From GCA-002708315 sp963676635 (GTDB lineage Bacteria; Bacteroidota; Bacteroidia; Bacteroidales; F082), in NCBI GenBank assembly GCA_963676635.1, contig OY781105.1:3782001-3846000 (forward strand): a stretch of 64,000 nucleotides of DNA, written 5' to 3'. Shown piece by piece: positions 19,169-27,923 of the stretch. Below the pieces are notes generated by a model that was not told the origin of the DNA, ran no database searches, and saw only the letters and a list, made by a program, of their open reading frames with translations. Numbering within the stretch: the stretch's first letter is position 1; every line of letters starts with the position of its first letter. A program made the position numbers and the translations under genes.

Positions 19169-19176
19169 CAAATATA
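19169..19176 (-). promoter_or_regulatory. Candidate -7 element of the sce7726-sce7725-RES operon
   Basis: On the minus strand TATATTTG fits TAnnTTTG. No clear -33 TTTG was found. The distance to the ATG at 19164 is only 4 bases. Confidence 0.3.
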
Positions 19177-19279
19177 GTAAATCAACGACGTATTAAGGGC
19201 TTTATAAGAAAAAATTTGCTATTAGTTATTTGGAAATTTGTAGCGAGATGATAGGTAGGTAATTTAGTATCCCCAATAC

Positions 19280-19305
19280 AAAAAAAAAAGCGCCCGAAGG
19301 CGCTT
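19280..19305 (-). terminator. Rho-independent terminator behind the HU-like gene
   Basis: On the minus strand, the stem AAGCGCC/GGCGCTT with a short TTCG loop is followed by a run of about ten T. It lies 23 bases past the stop of the gene at 19328-19726. Confidence 0.85.
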
Positions 19306-19327
19306 CAAAAATGCACGTTACAAACTG

Positions 19328-19726
19328 CTATACAACAGTTTCACGTTCGGTTGTTTTCTGGAACTCAACAGCGTGCATGTGGTTGGAGAATACTTTCCCC
19401 GGACGGAAGCGGATGTTCAGCTTCTTAATCATGGAGCTGTCCCAGTCTTCGCTGGTTTCTGCGCCTTCGCTGGAAAGCGATCCGCGGAAGGTTCCGAAAT
19501 CGCCAAGCTTGACGATCTTGCCATCCAAAAGGAAGTCCGTCATAACACTCATAAGTGTTTCAAGAACGGCCAGAGTGTCACCCGGACTTACCGTACTTCG
19601 TTTGGCAATCTGGGTAGATACATTGCGAAGGTCTGCTTCGCCGCTATACTCTGCATTAGCGTAGTATTTACGCGGTGCGAGTACGTCTCGAGGGTTTACC
19701 CTCTGAATTAATGTGTATAAAAACAT
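19328..19726 (-). CDS. HU-family (HU-HIG type) DNA-binding protein
   Basis: A 132-residue histone-like protein. An N-terminal strand (residues 4-12), ALETLMSVMTDFLLDGKIVKLGDFGTFRGSL split over the HU core, and the arm-like C-terminal RFRPGKVF stretch match the HU-HIG branch common in Bacteroidota. It probably bends DNA. Such genes often sit beside phage-type lysis or primase genes in this phylum, as here. A strong terminator follows. Confidence 0.85.
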   Translation of the reverse strand: MFLYTLIQRVNPRDVLAPRKYYANAEYSGEADLRNVSTQIAKRSTVSPGDTLAVLETLMSVMTDFLLDGKIVKLGDFGTFRGSLSSEGAETSEDWDSSMIKKLNIRFRPGKVFSNHMHAVEFQKTTERETVV

Positions 19727-20262
19727 AATTAAAGGTGTTAATTAATGAATATGCTGTATTTTATGGCTACAGCGTTGCCTGTATTTTTAGGGACAAGGGA
19801 CAAGGGAACCGCCTGAGGCGGTCAGGCAGGGACAAGGTGACAAGGGGACAAGGTGACAAGGTGAAAAATACGCGTAGCTTACCATTCACCATTCACTATT
19901 CACCATTCACCAAAAAATGAAGAATGAAGAATGAAAAGTGAAAAAATCAATCTTTCTTTTTAGTCTGTTTTTATTAATTAGCTGTCATTCCGAACGACGC
20001 AGGAGGAGGAACCCCCTATATTGAAAACGCGATTTTTCGAAAATGCGACTTTGCGAAGAAGGATCCCCTAAGTACGGAGCAGTAATCGCTTCACTGATGC
20101 ATTGGAGAAATTGTTCAATTGTTGATTCGTGTTATAATCCGGGGGGTCCCTCCTCCTTCGTCGTTCGGGAGGACAACCAAGGAACTAGTCGCATTTTATT
20201 CTCTAAAGTCACTCCTTGCCCGCCGAATCAGCCTGAGGCTGAGAAGGAGGGTCCAGTCACCT
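19727..20262. repeat. Intergenic repeat region
   Basis: GACAAGG steps with a CCGCCTGAGGCGG palindrome (about 19810), TTCACCATTCACC steps, a GTCATTCCGAACGACGC block (about 19983), its inverted counterpart (about 20145-20170) and a CCCGCC...GGAGGG palindrome with a TCAGCC/GGCTGA inner stem (20219-20252). No gene is supported. Confidence 0.7.
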
Positions 20263-20841
20263 CTAAAACAAAGCCCATTTCCATGAGAATAATACTTCCT
20301 TGCTCATTAAGTTATATCCAAGGGCAACATTGTTCTTCTTGTAGTTAACTGAGATTGCAGGACCGATGCCGAAGCTCCGGCGACTCCCGGCAGCCATCAT
20401 GCCGACGTACGCTGTGTAGTATGACTGTGGTCGTCTGATGAGGGTCGAGCGGGGTGTCATAGTCCGGATCTCCGGTGTCCTGCTTGTGATTGTGTTCTGC
20501 CATATTGTATCGCGGATGATAATAGTAGCACGATCGTTAATTAGCAGTGTGTCAGTAATGTAGTTTTTTGTAAAGTGATTACGAATGATGGTTATTGTGT
20601 CAATAACTGTATCTGTGAGGTAAGTAAGGTAACTGGTATCTCTGTAAATAATCTCTGGGATGTAATTTTCAACAATGAATGTGTCTATAATTGTGTCATA
20701 GATTATGATTGTGTCTACAGACGTGTTAGTCTTTTCTGTGTTTCTTTGAAATAGATGGTTAGTAAATATATTCCAAAGAATAATGCCGAGACTTATAATC
20801 ACGATTAAAACAGGTATTTGTTTAATATTCAACATATTCAT
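20263..20841 (-). CDS. Membrane-anchored phage-type protein with periplasmic stalk
   Basis: About 192 residues from ATG 20841 (or 20835). One N-terminal membrane helix (IPVLIVIISLGIILWNIF) precedes a threonine, aspartate and isoleucine-rich region with repeated DTIIIYDTI/IIDTF-type steps, then a glycine-rich end (AAGSRRSFGIGPAISVNYKK) resembling beta strands. The layout recalls spanin or DUF6808-like proteins of Bacteroidota phages, but I do not recognise it firmly. It follows the M15 peptidase gene by 16 bases, so a role in lysis is plausible. The longer frame from 20922 would overlap that gene and is less likely. Confidence 0.55.
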   Translation of the reverse strand: MNMLNIKQIPVLIVIISLGIILWNIFTNHLFQRNTEKTNTSVDTIIIYDTIIDTFIVENYIPEIIYRDTSYLTYLTDTVIDTITIIRNHFTKNYITDTLLINDRATIIIRDTIWQNTITSRTPEIRTMTPRSTLIRRPQSYYTAYVGMMAAGSRRSFGIGPAISVNYKKNNVALGYNLMSKEVLFSWKWALF

Positions 20842-20857
20842 TGTTTGTTTTAGGAAA

Positions 20858-21340
20858 TTAAGCTGCCAGGCTTGCGCTGTGTGAGTTTTGAATTTGTAGT
20901 CGCGTTGATTCAGATTCCGCATGGAGCATCTTAACTACTTTATTAGTATTTGTGTCTGGTAATCTCTCAAAATGAGCTACATCAGTAAAGCTTTCGTAGT
21001 TTCCACCCCATCTGTTTTGCTCACTCAGACTTTCCCAGTAAGCTCCTAACTCATTTATTAAAGGATCATCATACGTAAGTCTGTAATTGATAAAAAAGTT
21101 GAAATCAATTGCCAGTCGCTGCAGATGGCGCGATAAAATTGTTTTGCTTCTGACTTTATCTTTCTTTAGCGTAAGATTCTTACCTTCAGGCCAAACTCTA
21201 TATCCATGGAAGTAAAGAAGTTGTTGGCATGTTGTTCTATAAGCTTCACCCATGGTGAGGCCTATTTTGAGCTCCTGGGCTTTTTGAATCAGCCGGGCTA
21301 CGTCGTTTGTAAATTTAATTTGTTGTGTTGTATATAACAT
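20858..21340 (-). CDS. M15-family peptidoglycan peptidase (endolysin type)
   Basis: A 160-residue zinc peptidase that would cut peptide stems in peptidoglycan. The motifs SRHLQRLAIDFNFF (His and Asp ligands, about residues 90-103) and DVAHFERLP (catalytic and zinc His, about 130) define the family, with GEAYRT near the start as in phage L-Ala-D-Glu peptidases. No signal peptide is seen, as in endolysins that need a holin. Small membrane proteins are encoded on both sides (20263-20841 and 21566-21838). Confidence 0.8.
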   Translation of the reverse strand: MLYTTQQIKFTNDVARLIQKAQELKIGLTMGEAYRTTCQQLLYFHGYRVWPEGKNLTLKKDKVRSKTILSRHLQRLAIDFNFFINYRLTYDDPLINELGAYWESLSEQNRWGGNYESFTDVAHFERLPDTNTNKVVKMLHAESESTRLQIQNSHSASLAA

Positions 21341-21565
21341 TGTGGTGAATGGTGAATAGTGAATGGTGAACTGTGTCCGCCTACCGGCGGATGGTGAATG
21401 GTGAATGGTGAGTGGTGAATGGTGAATGGTGAGTAGTGGCCGTGTCCGCCCACCGGCGGATGAATAGTGGCCGTGTCCGACTCAGTCGGATGAATAGTGA
21501 GCTGCGCATATTTTTCACTTTGTCGCTGCCTGACCGCCTCAGGCGGTTCCCTTGTCTCTTATCCC
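21341..21565. repeat. GTGAATGG microsatellite with CCGCCNNCCGGCGG palindromes
   Basis: 8-bp steps GTGAATGG/GTGAATAG alternate with GTCCGCCTACCGGCGGATGG palindromes and a CCGCCTCAGGCGG palindrome (about 21533-21545). No gene. Confidence 0.75.
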
Positions 21566-21838
21566 TTATCCCGGTCTTACTTTTTGCAAAATGATTTTAA
21601 TATCTTGTTTAATTTCTTTTTGGTCATTACGTATGTCTCTTATATCCTGGCGAATGAGCTCAACATCTTTGTTGTGATAGTTATATAGTTCAGTTACACG
21701 GATGTTGTTGTTGTTTTGTTTCTCAGCCATCACTGCAATATTGCGGTACATTGTCATAATGCCCATGGAACTGGCGATGATTAGAGAGGCTGCTATGAAA
21801 GCGAACCAGTAGATGAAGGATTTTTCTTTGTAAGACAT
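21566..21838 (-). CDS. Small membrane protein with coiled coil
   Basis: 90 residues: one membrane helix (about 9-30, FIYWFAFIAASLIIASSMGI) followed by a charged, heptad-like stretch (about 55-87, DVELIRQDIRDIRNDQKEI). No family is recognised. The position upstream of the endolysin gene fits a holin or antiholin accessory role, but this is inference. Confidence 0.55.
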   Translation of the reverse strand: MSYKEKSFIYWFAFIAASLIIASSMGIMTMYRNIAVMAEKQNNNNIRVTELYNYHNKDVELIRQDIRDIRNDQKEIKQDIKIILQKVRPG

Positions 21839-21894
21839 TATTTAAGTTTTAAGTTTTAAGTTATTAGTTGAGAGTGGTGACACAGTGTGAGTTA

Positions 21895-22012
21895 CAGTGT
21901 GAGTTTTGAGGGCTTAAGTCCCTTTGTTCCCTTAAGTCTCTTCGGTCCCTTAAGTCCCTTCAGTCCCTTAAGTCTCTCCAGTCCCTCCAGTCCCTCCAGT
22001 CCCTCTGCCAAC
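21895..22012. repeat. Short tandem repeat (AGTCCCTT/CCAGTCCCT)
   Basis: Steps of 9-12 bases (CCCTTAAGTCCCTTCAGT, then TCCAGTCCC repeated). They lie between two small membrane protein genes. No coding role is seen. Confidence 0.75.
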
Positions 22013-22015
22013 CCA

Positions 22016-22324
22016 CTACCTCCTATTCTCAAAGTACGTATTCAGGCCTTTATGGCCGGCGGAGTAGGATAGGAGGGTGATCACCAGTGGGAGTATGGTG
22101 GTGGGGTTGACATGTGGTGCTGCCACTGAAGCTATGGCTATGAGGAAGGCGAGTGCGGCAGCGATAGTTGATAGTAGTCGTGTTGAGCTGTTATTGCCAT
22201 AGCGATCTTGAAGGAAAGTAGATTTTTGGCGTGGGGTGAACCCCTGGAATTGGGTTTTGCGCCCGTGTTGGAGTTTGTCTTTTTGTTCATATGTATTATG
22301 AGTTTTTTCGGTTAGTTTGTTCAT
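22016..22324 (-). CDS. Small two-helix membrane protein (holin-like)
   Basis: 102 residues: a basic, glutamine-rich N-terminus (to about 45), then two hydrophobic segments (LLSTIAAALAFLIAIASVAA and PTTILPLVITLLSYSAG) and a short charged tail. The size and layout are those of phage holins with two helices. No sequence family is recognised. It is the nearest gene downstream of the primase-like gene on the same strand. Confidence 0.5.
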   Translation of the reverse strand: MNKLTEKTHNTYEQKDKLQHGRKTQFQGFTPRQKSTFLQDRYGNNSSTRLLSTIAAALAFLIAIASVAAPHVNPTTILPLVITLLSYSAGHKGLNTYFENRR

Positions 22325-22662
22325 GGGGTTTTTGTTTTATTTGATGGTACAAATATACGTTGAAATGTGGTACAAAATACATGATGTCAAGTGGTTGCAC
22401 GGTCTTGCCTTAAATTGCTTTAAATTGCCTTAAATTGCTTTGGATTGTTTTAAATTATTTTAAATTGGAAAACCACACCGTGTGGTTTATCACATAAACC
22501 AAAAAATAATGCCGTCATCCTGAACGACGCAACGAAGAGGAATCCAATTCCCTACCTGTCATTCCGAACGACGCAGGAGGAGGAATCCCCTATATTGAAA
22601 ACGCGATAATGCGAATTATGATGGCTAAAGTTGTACAAACCCCTCACTCTGTCAATCTACTC
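22325..22662. repeat. Intergenic region with TTAAATTGC steps and GTCATTCCGAACGACGC blocks
   Basis: 22410-22470 is a 10-bp period (CTTTAAATTGC-like). 22510-22600 holds two GTCAT(C/T)C(C/T)GAACGACGC blocks. No gene. Confidence 0.65.
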
Positions 22663-23652
22663 TCAGTGGAAGGGTTGTTGTGTGGGTGATGTCCCAAAAT
22701 AATCCCCAACATCCAATCCTTCTTTCCTCTCAGCATCATCAGCTATCTTCTCTAACACATCCGACACTGTGATGTTGAGATCCATGGTTAGTACCTTCTG
22801 CCTCCATAAGTCGTAGCCACCAAGATCCGGGAAGGCGATGGCTCTGCGGTTGCCAAGGATGTGGAGCTTCTGCCATTTGAATTCATGCAGACTACCTGTT
22901 GCCAGCCATAGATACTCAGGAACATAACCGGCAGTGATAATGGCGGTTTTTTCACTCTCCACAATGCCGATAATCTTATTGGGGTATTCGTTTAGCAGGT
23001 GCTCGCCAAACAGGCACTGCTCCAGTTTCCACTTCTTACGGCGGTAAGTTGGGTGGATGCTGTGTACCCATGTGGCATGCGTTTCTTTGTTGCGTTTGCC
23101 GCTGTGTTTGTCGTAGCATATGACCTTACCAGCACGTACCTGGTTATTTTGATCTACCTGCCAGAAAATAGTGGCATTCTTACCTCTGTGCATGCAGCTT
23201 CCAAAACAATATTCATTGTAAAGCCACTCACTTGTTTCTAGTCCGAATTTTTTGTAGAGATACAAAAAGAAGTTGTTCTCGAAGGGTTTTTCCCGACTTC
23301 TTTCCATTATCGCAATGTCTATTCGAAGCGGTGGATCCTCCTTTAAGGTGATAGGCGGATGGGGCGTTGTAGAGCTTTTGGTAGTAGCTTTTCTCACGTA
23401 AGTGCCATTGGTAAAATTGCCATTATTATCAGCATAATCTTTTTTCTTGTGAGGATTGTCTCTAAAAAAGTCTTTTGGCGTGTAGTGATACCCGCAGTTG
23501 TTTACGCGGTTGCATATACCAACATGATTACCAAGAGCAGCTCCGGTGTGCGTATCAATATATCGCGTAAACTGTTTTTTGCTGCCGCAGGAAGGGCAGG
23601 TGTAACGTGTGGTAGCGCCAGCATATTTCTGTAATGTGAATCTGTGTTGCAT
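22663..23652 (-). CDS. Primase-like protein with zinc finger and Toprim-type domain (DUF6371-like)
   Basis: 329 residues. A CHC2/DnaG-like zinc finger lies at the start (CPSCGSKKQF near 19-28 and CNRVNNCGYH near 47-56). The second half contains IIGIVESEKTAIITAG and RAIAFPDLGGYDLW, which read as the glutamate and aspartate motifs of a Toprim fold. It would bind DNA and help initiate replication of the element. It probably works with the helicase encoded upstream at 24345-25778, though a 692-bp repeat block separates them. Confidence 0.7.
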   Translation of the reverse strand: MQHRFTLQKYAGATTRYTCPSCGSKKQFTRYIDTHTGAALGNHVGICNRVNNCGYHYTPKDFFRDNPHKKKDYADNNGNFTNGTYVRKATTKSSTTPHPPITLKEDPPLRIDIAIMERSREKPFENNFFLYLYKKFGLETSEWLYNEYCFGSCMHRGKNATIFWQVDQNNQVRAGKVICYDKHSGKRNKETHATWVHSIHPTYRRKKWKLEQCLFGEHLLNEYPNKIIGIVESEKTAIITAGYVPEYLWLATGSLHEFKWQKLHILGNRRAIAFPDLGGYDLWRQKVLTMDLNITVSDVLEKIADDAERKEGLDVGDYFGTSPTQQPFH

Positions 23653-24077
23653 AATAGTGAATGGTGAATGGTGAATGGTGAATGGTGAATGGTGAATGGT
23701 GTACCGTGTTAATCATGAAAATTGTTCTTCGAATTAAAATTCGGCATTGTGAATATCCTAAACGACCCACAATGTTCCTTTTCCCGGACTTTTTTATCAA
23801 AAAAAAAGTTAGAGCCCTGCGGCTTAGAGCAAAAAGCGACTTGTCGCTTTTATCGACTCCCTCAAAAATCATGTTCAGACAAAAAAATCATGACCTGAGG
23901 GGTCAATATCACCGGATCAGGGGGTCAACATTACCGGATTATCCAGCATTATAAAGATGAAGGCTTTTATTTATTATTTGCTATTTTATTACTGCCAAAA
24001 GTGGCGGTTTTAAATTGCGAAAAAATGGCGGTACAAAGTTGCTATTTACAACTGTAGCTATCATACCTCATAATATC
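23653..24077. repeat. Intergenic repeats between primase and helicase genes
   Basis: GTGAATGG steps (23655-23700), an inverted copy of the AGCGAC/GTCGCT hairpin block (about 23830-23880) and GATCAGGGGGTCAA steps (about 23895-23940). No gene. Confidence 0.65.
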
Positions 24078-24323
24078 GCGTTTTCAATATAGGGGATTCC
24101 TCACCGCTCCGCTTACTTCGGAATGACAGGGAGGTAAGGGGATTTCTCTTCGTTGCGTTGCGTTTTCAATATAGGGGATTCCTCACCGCTCCGCTTACTT
24201 CGGAATGACAGGGAGGTAAGGGGATTTCTCTTCGTTGCGTTGCGTTTTCAATATAGGGGATTCCTCACCGCTCCGCTTACTTCGGAATGACAGGGAGGTA
24301 AGGGGATTCCTCTTCGCTAAGTC
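24078..24323. repeat. 82-bp tandem repeat, three copies
   Basis: Units start at 24078, 24160 and 24242 (GCGTTTTCAATATAGGGGA) and are almost identical. Each contains the inverted GTCATTCC block with the stem ATTCC/GGAAT around ACCGCTCCGC. Elsewhere the same sequence occurs singly. Confidence 0.9.
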
Positions 24324-24344
24324 GCATTTTCGCATTTTCTCCCC

Positions 24345-25778
24345 TCACCCACGTTTCTTACAATGAACAACCATTCCCAGATTTTTCTTTGTCTTTACAA
24401 ATCCATTATCGACGAGTGATTTTGAAAAGTGGATTTTACTCTTTCTGAAGTAAGTGCCTGCTTCACAAAAGACTAAATATTCTGAATATAATGTCGACAG
24501 TGGTATGTAGTTTTCATCATCTTTTACATAGTCAAACTCTTCCATAAACAGCAGTACATTATCATTTTCGATGCGATATATATCTTGTATTTCCTTAGCT
24601 GCATCGGCAGTGGTGAAGGTTTGATGTTTTAGCAATCGTGCCAAACCTTTTAGCACCCAGTTTAACACACCCGGAAGCTCATTATCTATTATCCTTTTAG
24701 CCAGGAATTTATCCTGCTGTCCTTCAGGAATATTTTTCTCGAAAGGAATAATTATTATCCTACGAAAGTAAGCATTGCTCTGTTCAGCTTTCGGCGGAAG
24801 CTCATTGGCGTTAAACATCAGTCTGGCGTAGTTTGTCATCTGGAAAGGATTGTCGTATAAGTTTTTTGCGTCGATGGTTTCACCGGATACCAGCTGCTTA
24901 AAGATAGTAAAGTTCATTTTTTTGTCGAGCTCCGACGAATAATTGAGCAGCTTGTCGGCCAGCTGGGCGCGATAGTTGCCTTTATCATCCGTAAGATGCA
25001 TCAAACCGTAGTTGCTTACGTTTTCACTCCCCAAAAGGGCATTTATTATATCAAAAAATACCGATTTGCCATTTGCGCCCTTGCCATACAGTAGAAGCGT
25101 TTTTTCCAGCTTAAGCTTATTGTTGGGGATAAATAAATAGCCAATATACTCTGCCAGAATATTCTGCAGCGCTTTGTCAGGAAGCACATCATCAAGAAAC
25201 CATTGGAATTCATTGCATTCGGCTTCGTCGTCGTAGCAAAAAGGCAGCTGGTATGTGATGAACCTGTCGATGCTGTGGGGTAGCAGCCTTATATTGTTTA
25301 TGTCGACCATAAGAGTGCCGTTGGCCAGATTTACCATTGTGGGCTCTGTTGGATCTATCAGTGGGATTTCGGCTTTGTACATAAGCTGATCATATAGCTT
25401 TTCGTTGAGCTGCGCGAAATGTGCTGATGTGTAATCAAGACCAAGTTTTACAGATATTTTGCCAATAAATTGTTGCAGAAGTTCCTTGTCGACTGCCTCC
25501 CAATGGGTGCCAAGGTATAAATATAACTGTTTGCTCTGTTTCTTGAAAGCATAACCGTACTTCAACGATATTTCAACTAATTTATCAATAAGACGAACGC
25601 TTTTGTGTTTGAACGTATCCGATTTTTTAAAGCTAAGCGCTATATCCTCCGTTTTGCATAGCTCTATTATGGTTTGGTAGTTAAGGTCTAATATTTCCCT
25701 TGGGGTGAAGGTACGGTACTGTTCGGCGATTATGCTTTTTCTAAGATTGTTGTCACTTCTGATTGTTGTCTGATTCAT
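24345..25778 (-). CDS. Phage/plasmid primase-helicase (P4/D5-type, SF3 helicase)
   Basis: 477 residues. A D5-N-like region (about 150-215) is followed by an SF3 helicase core: Walker A LLLYGKGANGKSVFFDI (about 228-244), Walker B-like KLLNYSSELDKK (about 273-284), and motif C-like ARLMFNANELPP (about 316-327). It would unwind the replication origin of the element. The start overlaps the HTH gene (25753-26055) by 26 bases. The gene looks intact. Confidence 0.85.
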   Translation of the reverse strand: MNQTTIRSDNNLRKSIIAEQYRTFTPREILDLNYQTIIELCKTEDIALSFKKSDTFKHKSVRLIDKLVEISLKYGYAFKKQSKQLYLYLGTHWEAVDKELLQQFIGKISVKLGLDYTSAHFAQLNEKLYDQLMYKAEIPLIDPTEPTMVNLANGTLMVDINNIRLLPHSIDRFITYQLPFCYDDEAECNEFQWFLDDVLPDKALQNILAEYIGYLFIPNNKLKLEKTLLLYGKGANGKSVFFDIINALLGSENVSNYGLMHLTDDKGNYRAQLADKLLNYSSELDKKMNFTIFKQLVSGETIDAKNLYDNPFQMTNYARLMFNANELPPKAEQSNAYFRRIIIIPFEKNIPEGQQDKFLAKRIIDNELPGVLNWVLKGLARLLKHQTFTTADAAKEIQDIYRIENDNVLLFMEEFDYVKDDENYIPLSTLYSEYLVFCEAGTYFRKSKIHFSKSLVDNGFVKTKKNLGMVVHCKKRG

Positions 25779-26055
25779 CTTGTTTGTAGTTTTTTAGATT
25801 ATTAGTTAATAATTGTGATATGTCTTTGGCACTGAAAAAGGGTACCATGCCAATTCTGCTCATGGGGAGTATCCCACGGCGTACATATCTTAACACTGTG
25901 CCTCTGGTGAGGCCAAGATAGTTGCACACATAATCCATGTCAACCCAGTCGTCCTGGATTATGTCCCTGTAGTTTTTTGTGCCGTTTTCAGGGGTTGTAG
26001 CGGCTTCGTTGCTGTTGGTTTTGCGGATGTTGCTTCCGTGTTCGTTTTCGTTCAT
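25753..26055 (-). CDS. Helix-turn-helix (excisionase/MerR-like) protein
   Basis: 100 residues. The winged helix MDYVCNYLGLTRGTVLRYVR then RGILPMSRIGMVPFFSAKDI (about 35-75) is the HTH_17 type used by excisionases and element regulators. It is the first gene of the minus-strand island and overlaps the helicase gene by 26 bases, so the pair is probably translationally coupled. Confidence 0.75.
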   Translation of the reverse strand: MNENEHGSNIRKTNSNEAATTPENGTKNYRDIIQDDWVDMDYVCNYLGLTRGTVLRYVRRGILPMSRIGMVPFFSAKDISQLLTNNLKNYKQDESDNNQK

Positions 26056-27298
26056 GTATTAACATTTTTAGTTTGCAGGTTTTGGTGGTGTAAAATTATT
26101 TATGGTTTTTGGATTTTCGCGCCACCTGTTCCCCACCATATGAAAAGATCATTATTTCAGTATGATACAATGAAGTGCCATAGTGTATTTTGGTAAATAA
26201 TGAGACTGATTGTTATGCTTCCGCAGAAAAGCAACTGTGTTATAGCAGTATTCACACGTGCTTCATTCTAAATAAGGCCGCCAGTGGGGCAGGAGGGAGG
26301 TGGTAAGGTAGTGAGGATGAGGGGGGTGGTAATTTAGAGTAAAATACTCTCTTGAGTGGTGAATGGTGAATGGTGAATGGTGAATGGTGAGTGGTGAGTG
26401 GTGAGTGGTGAATGGTGAATGGTGAGTGGTGAATAGTGAATGGTGAATGGTGAGTAGTGAGTGGTGAATGGTGTACCGTGTTAATCATGAAGATCGTTCT
26501 TCGAATTAAGATTCGGCATTGTGAATAGTGGCCGTGTCCGACTCAGGCAGATGAATAGCCTGAAACCCTACTGTGTGGTTCAGTCACATAAAATAAAAAA
26601 AGGGCTGTCATTCCGAACGACGAAGGAGGAGGAATCTCCCGGGGATCAGGTAGCAATAGGAAACCCAGTAACTTTCTGAAAGAAGTAGCTATTAAAACCG
26701 TCAAGGCGATTTATGCTCAAAGCCGCAAGGCTTGAACTTTTTGCATTGGCAAAAAAGTACACCCACCTACTCAGCCTATGGCTGATTCGGTGGGCAAAGC
26801 AAAAACCCTAGTCAAAAACAAAGCGGCCAACGCACTCTGCATCCTTCTTAGGTCGGATGCAAACGACAAGCGCCGTTAATGCACTTCTAAAAAGGAGCCA
26901 TTCACCCCAACTCTGCTCGCCGTTTTTGACATGGCCACCGCGCAGTACCGTGTTAATCATGAAGATCGTTCTCCGAATTTAGATTCGGCATTGTGAATAT
27001 TCTAAACGACCCACAATGTTCCAATACCCACACAGCAGTATCTACAATAATAGTCAGAACTACCGGAGTTGGGAACGGTGGGCATATTTCGGTTGGGTGC
27101 TTTTTTTGAATTGAAGGCTTAGGGAAAGGGAGAAGCTCCGAGGAACGAGGAGATCGCTCCCTTCCCTTAGCCTTCAAGAAAAAAAAGTGACCAAGCGAAA
27201 TGAGCCCATGATTTTTTGCCTCGCCCGCCGTAGCCTTGGCGTAGGTGGGTTTCTTCATATCTACACAATCGTAATGAAAAGCCATGCGGCTTGAGTTT
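26056..27298. repeat. Long intergenic region of nested dispersed repeats
   Basis: 26353-26475 is an 8-bp microsatellite (GTGAATGG/GTGAGTGG, about 15 units). 26600-26640 is a GTCATTCCGAACGACG block. 26758-26798 is a CCCACC...GGTGGG palindrome with a TCAGCC/GGCTGA inner stem. 26810-26940 is a degraded copy of the large GTCAAAAAC inverted-repeat element also found at 30130-30290. 27111-27177 is the variable-stem hairpin, copy 2. 27227-27250 is a CCCGCC...GGTGGG palindrome with a TAGCC/GGCGTA core. No gene is supported. Confidence 0.75.
27111..27177. repeat. Variable-stem hairpin with conserved loop, copy 2
   Basis: Outer stem TTGAAGGCT/AGCCTTCAA and inner stem AGGGAG/CTCCCT around the conserved CTCCGAGGAACGAGGAG loop. 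Both stems differ from copy 1 (11384-11451), with matching changes on the opposite strand. Confidence 0.75.
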
Positions 27299-27752
27299 AA
27301 CACCCCCTGGCCCCCTAAAGGGGGAATGGTACCTAGTTCCTGAAATGCAGGATGGTTTCTTAGTTGTAACCATCAATCAACGTTAAATTATCAACAAAAC
27401 TAAAGTTGGGACACGGTTCCCCCTTCAGGGGGGTAGGGGGTGTTAGTTCAGTGTGAGTTAGAGTTTGAGTAAACACCCCCTGGCCCCCTAAAGGGGGAAT
27501 GGTACCTAGTTCCTGAAATGCAGTCTGGTTTCTTTGCTGTAACCATCAATCAACGTTAAATTATCAACAAAACTAAAGTTGGGACACGGTTCCCCCTTTT
27601 TACCCGCCATAGCCTTGGCACAGGAGGGTCAGGGGGTTAGGGGGTGTCTGATAAGCAGGCTGATATCTCAGCTAAATCATCAATCAACCTTAAATTATCA
27701 ACAAAACTAAAGTTGGGACACGGTTCCCCCTTCAGGGGGTAGGGGGTGTCTG
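27299..27752. repeat. Array of ACACCCCCTGGCCCCCT...AGGGGGTGT inverted-repeat units, one with a nested insertion
   Basis: Unit 1 (27299-27445) has complementary ends AACACCCCCTGGCCCCCT and GGGGGGTAGGGGGTGTT. Unit 2 (about 27473-27644) is the same, but its right arm is split at about 27597-27630 by an ACCCGCC..TAGCC..GGAGGGT palindrome. Unit 3 (about 27675-27752) is partial. The inner part (ATTATCAACAAAACTAAAG) is conserved in all three. Confidence 0.85.
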
Positions 27753-27923
27753 GATATCTCACCTACACCCAACCAAATTCCTCTTCTCTCTCTCCCTCAT
27801 ACTCACCCTGTATTACTTGCCCTTTATTCCACTCTCAAAACCCCTGTATGTCCCTTCTCTCTAGCAATACTCCGCCTTTTAGGTTGTCTTGTTTTTTATA
27901 GTATTAATTAAATTATTTAAATT

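Noticed and set aside
24078..24323. 82-bp direct repeats as a possible CRISPR array
   Set aside because: The units are contiguous without unique spacers, and no cas gene is near.
26252..26488. Minus-strand frame reading HHSPFTIHHSP repeats
   Set aside because: It is a translation of the 8-bp GTGAATGG microsatellite, with no other support.
26953..27303. Minus-strand frame of 116 codons (KKPTYAKATAGEAKNHG...)
   Set aside because: It runs through several dispersed repeats including the variable-stem hairpin. Similar frames arise at each copy of the composite.
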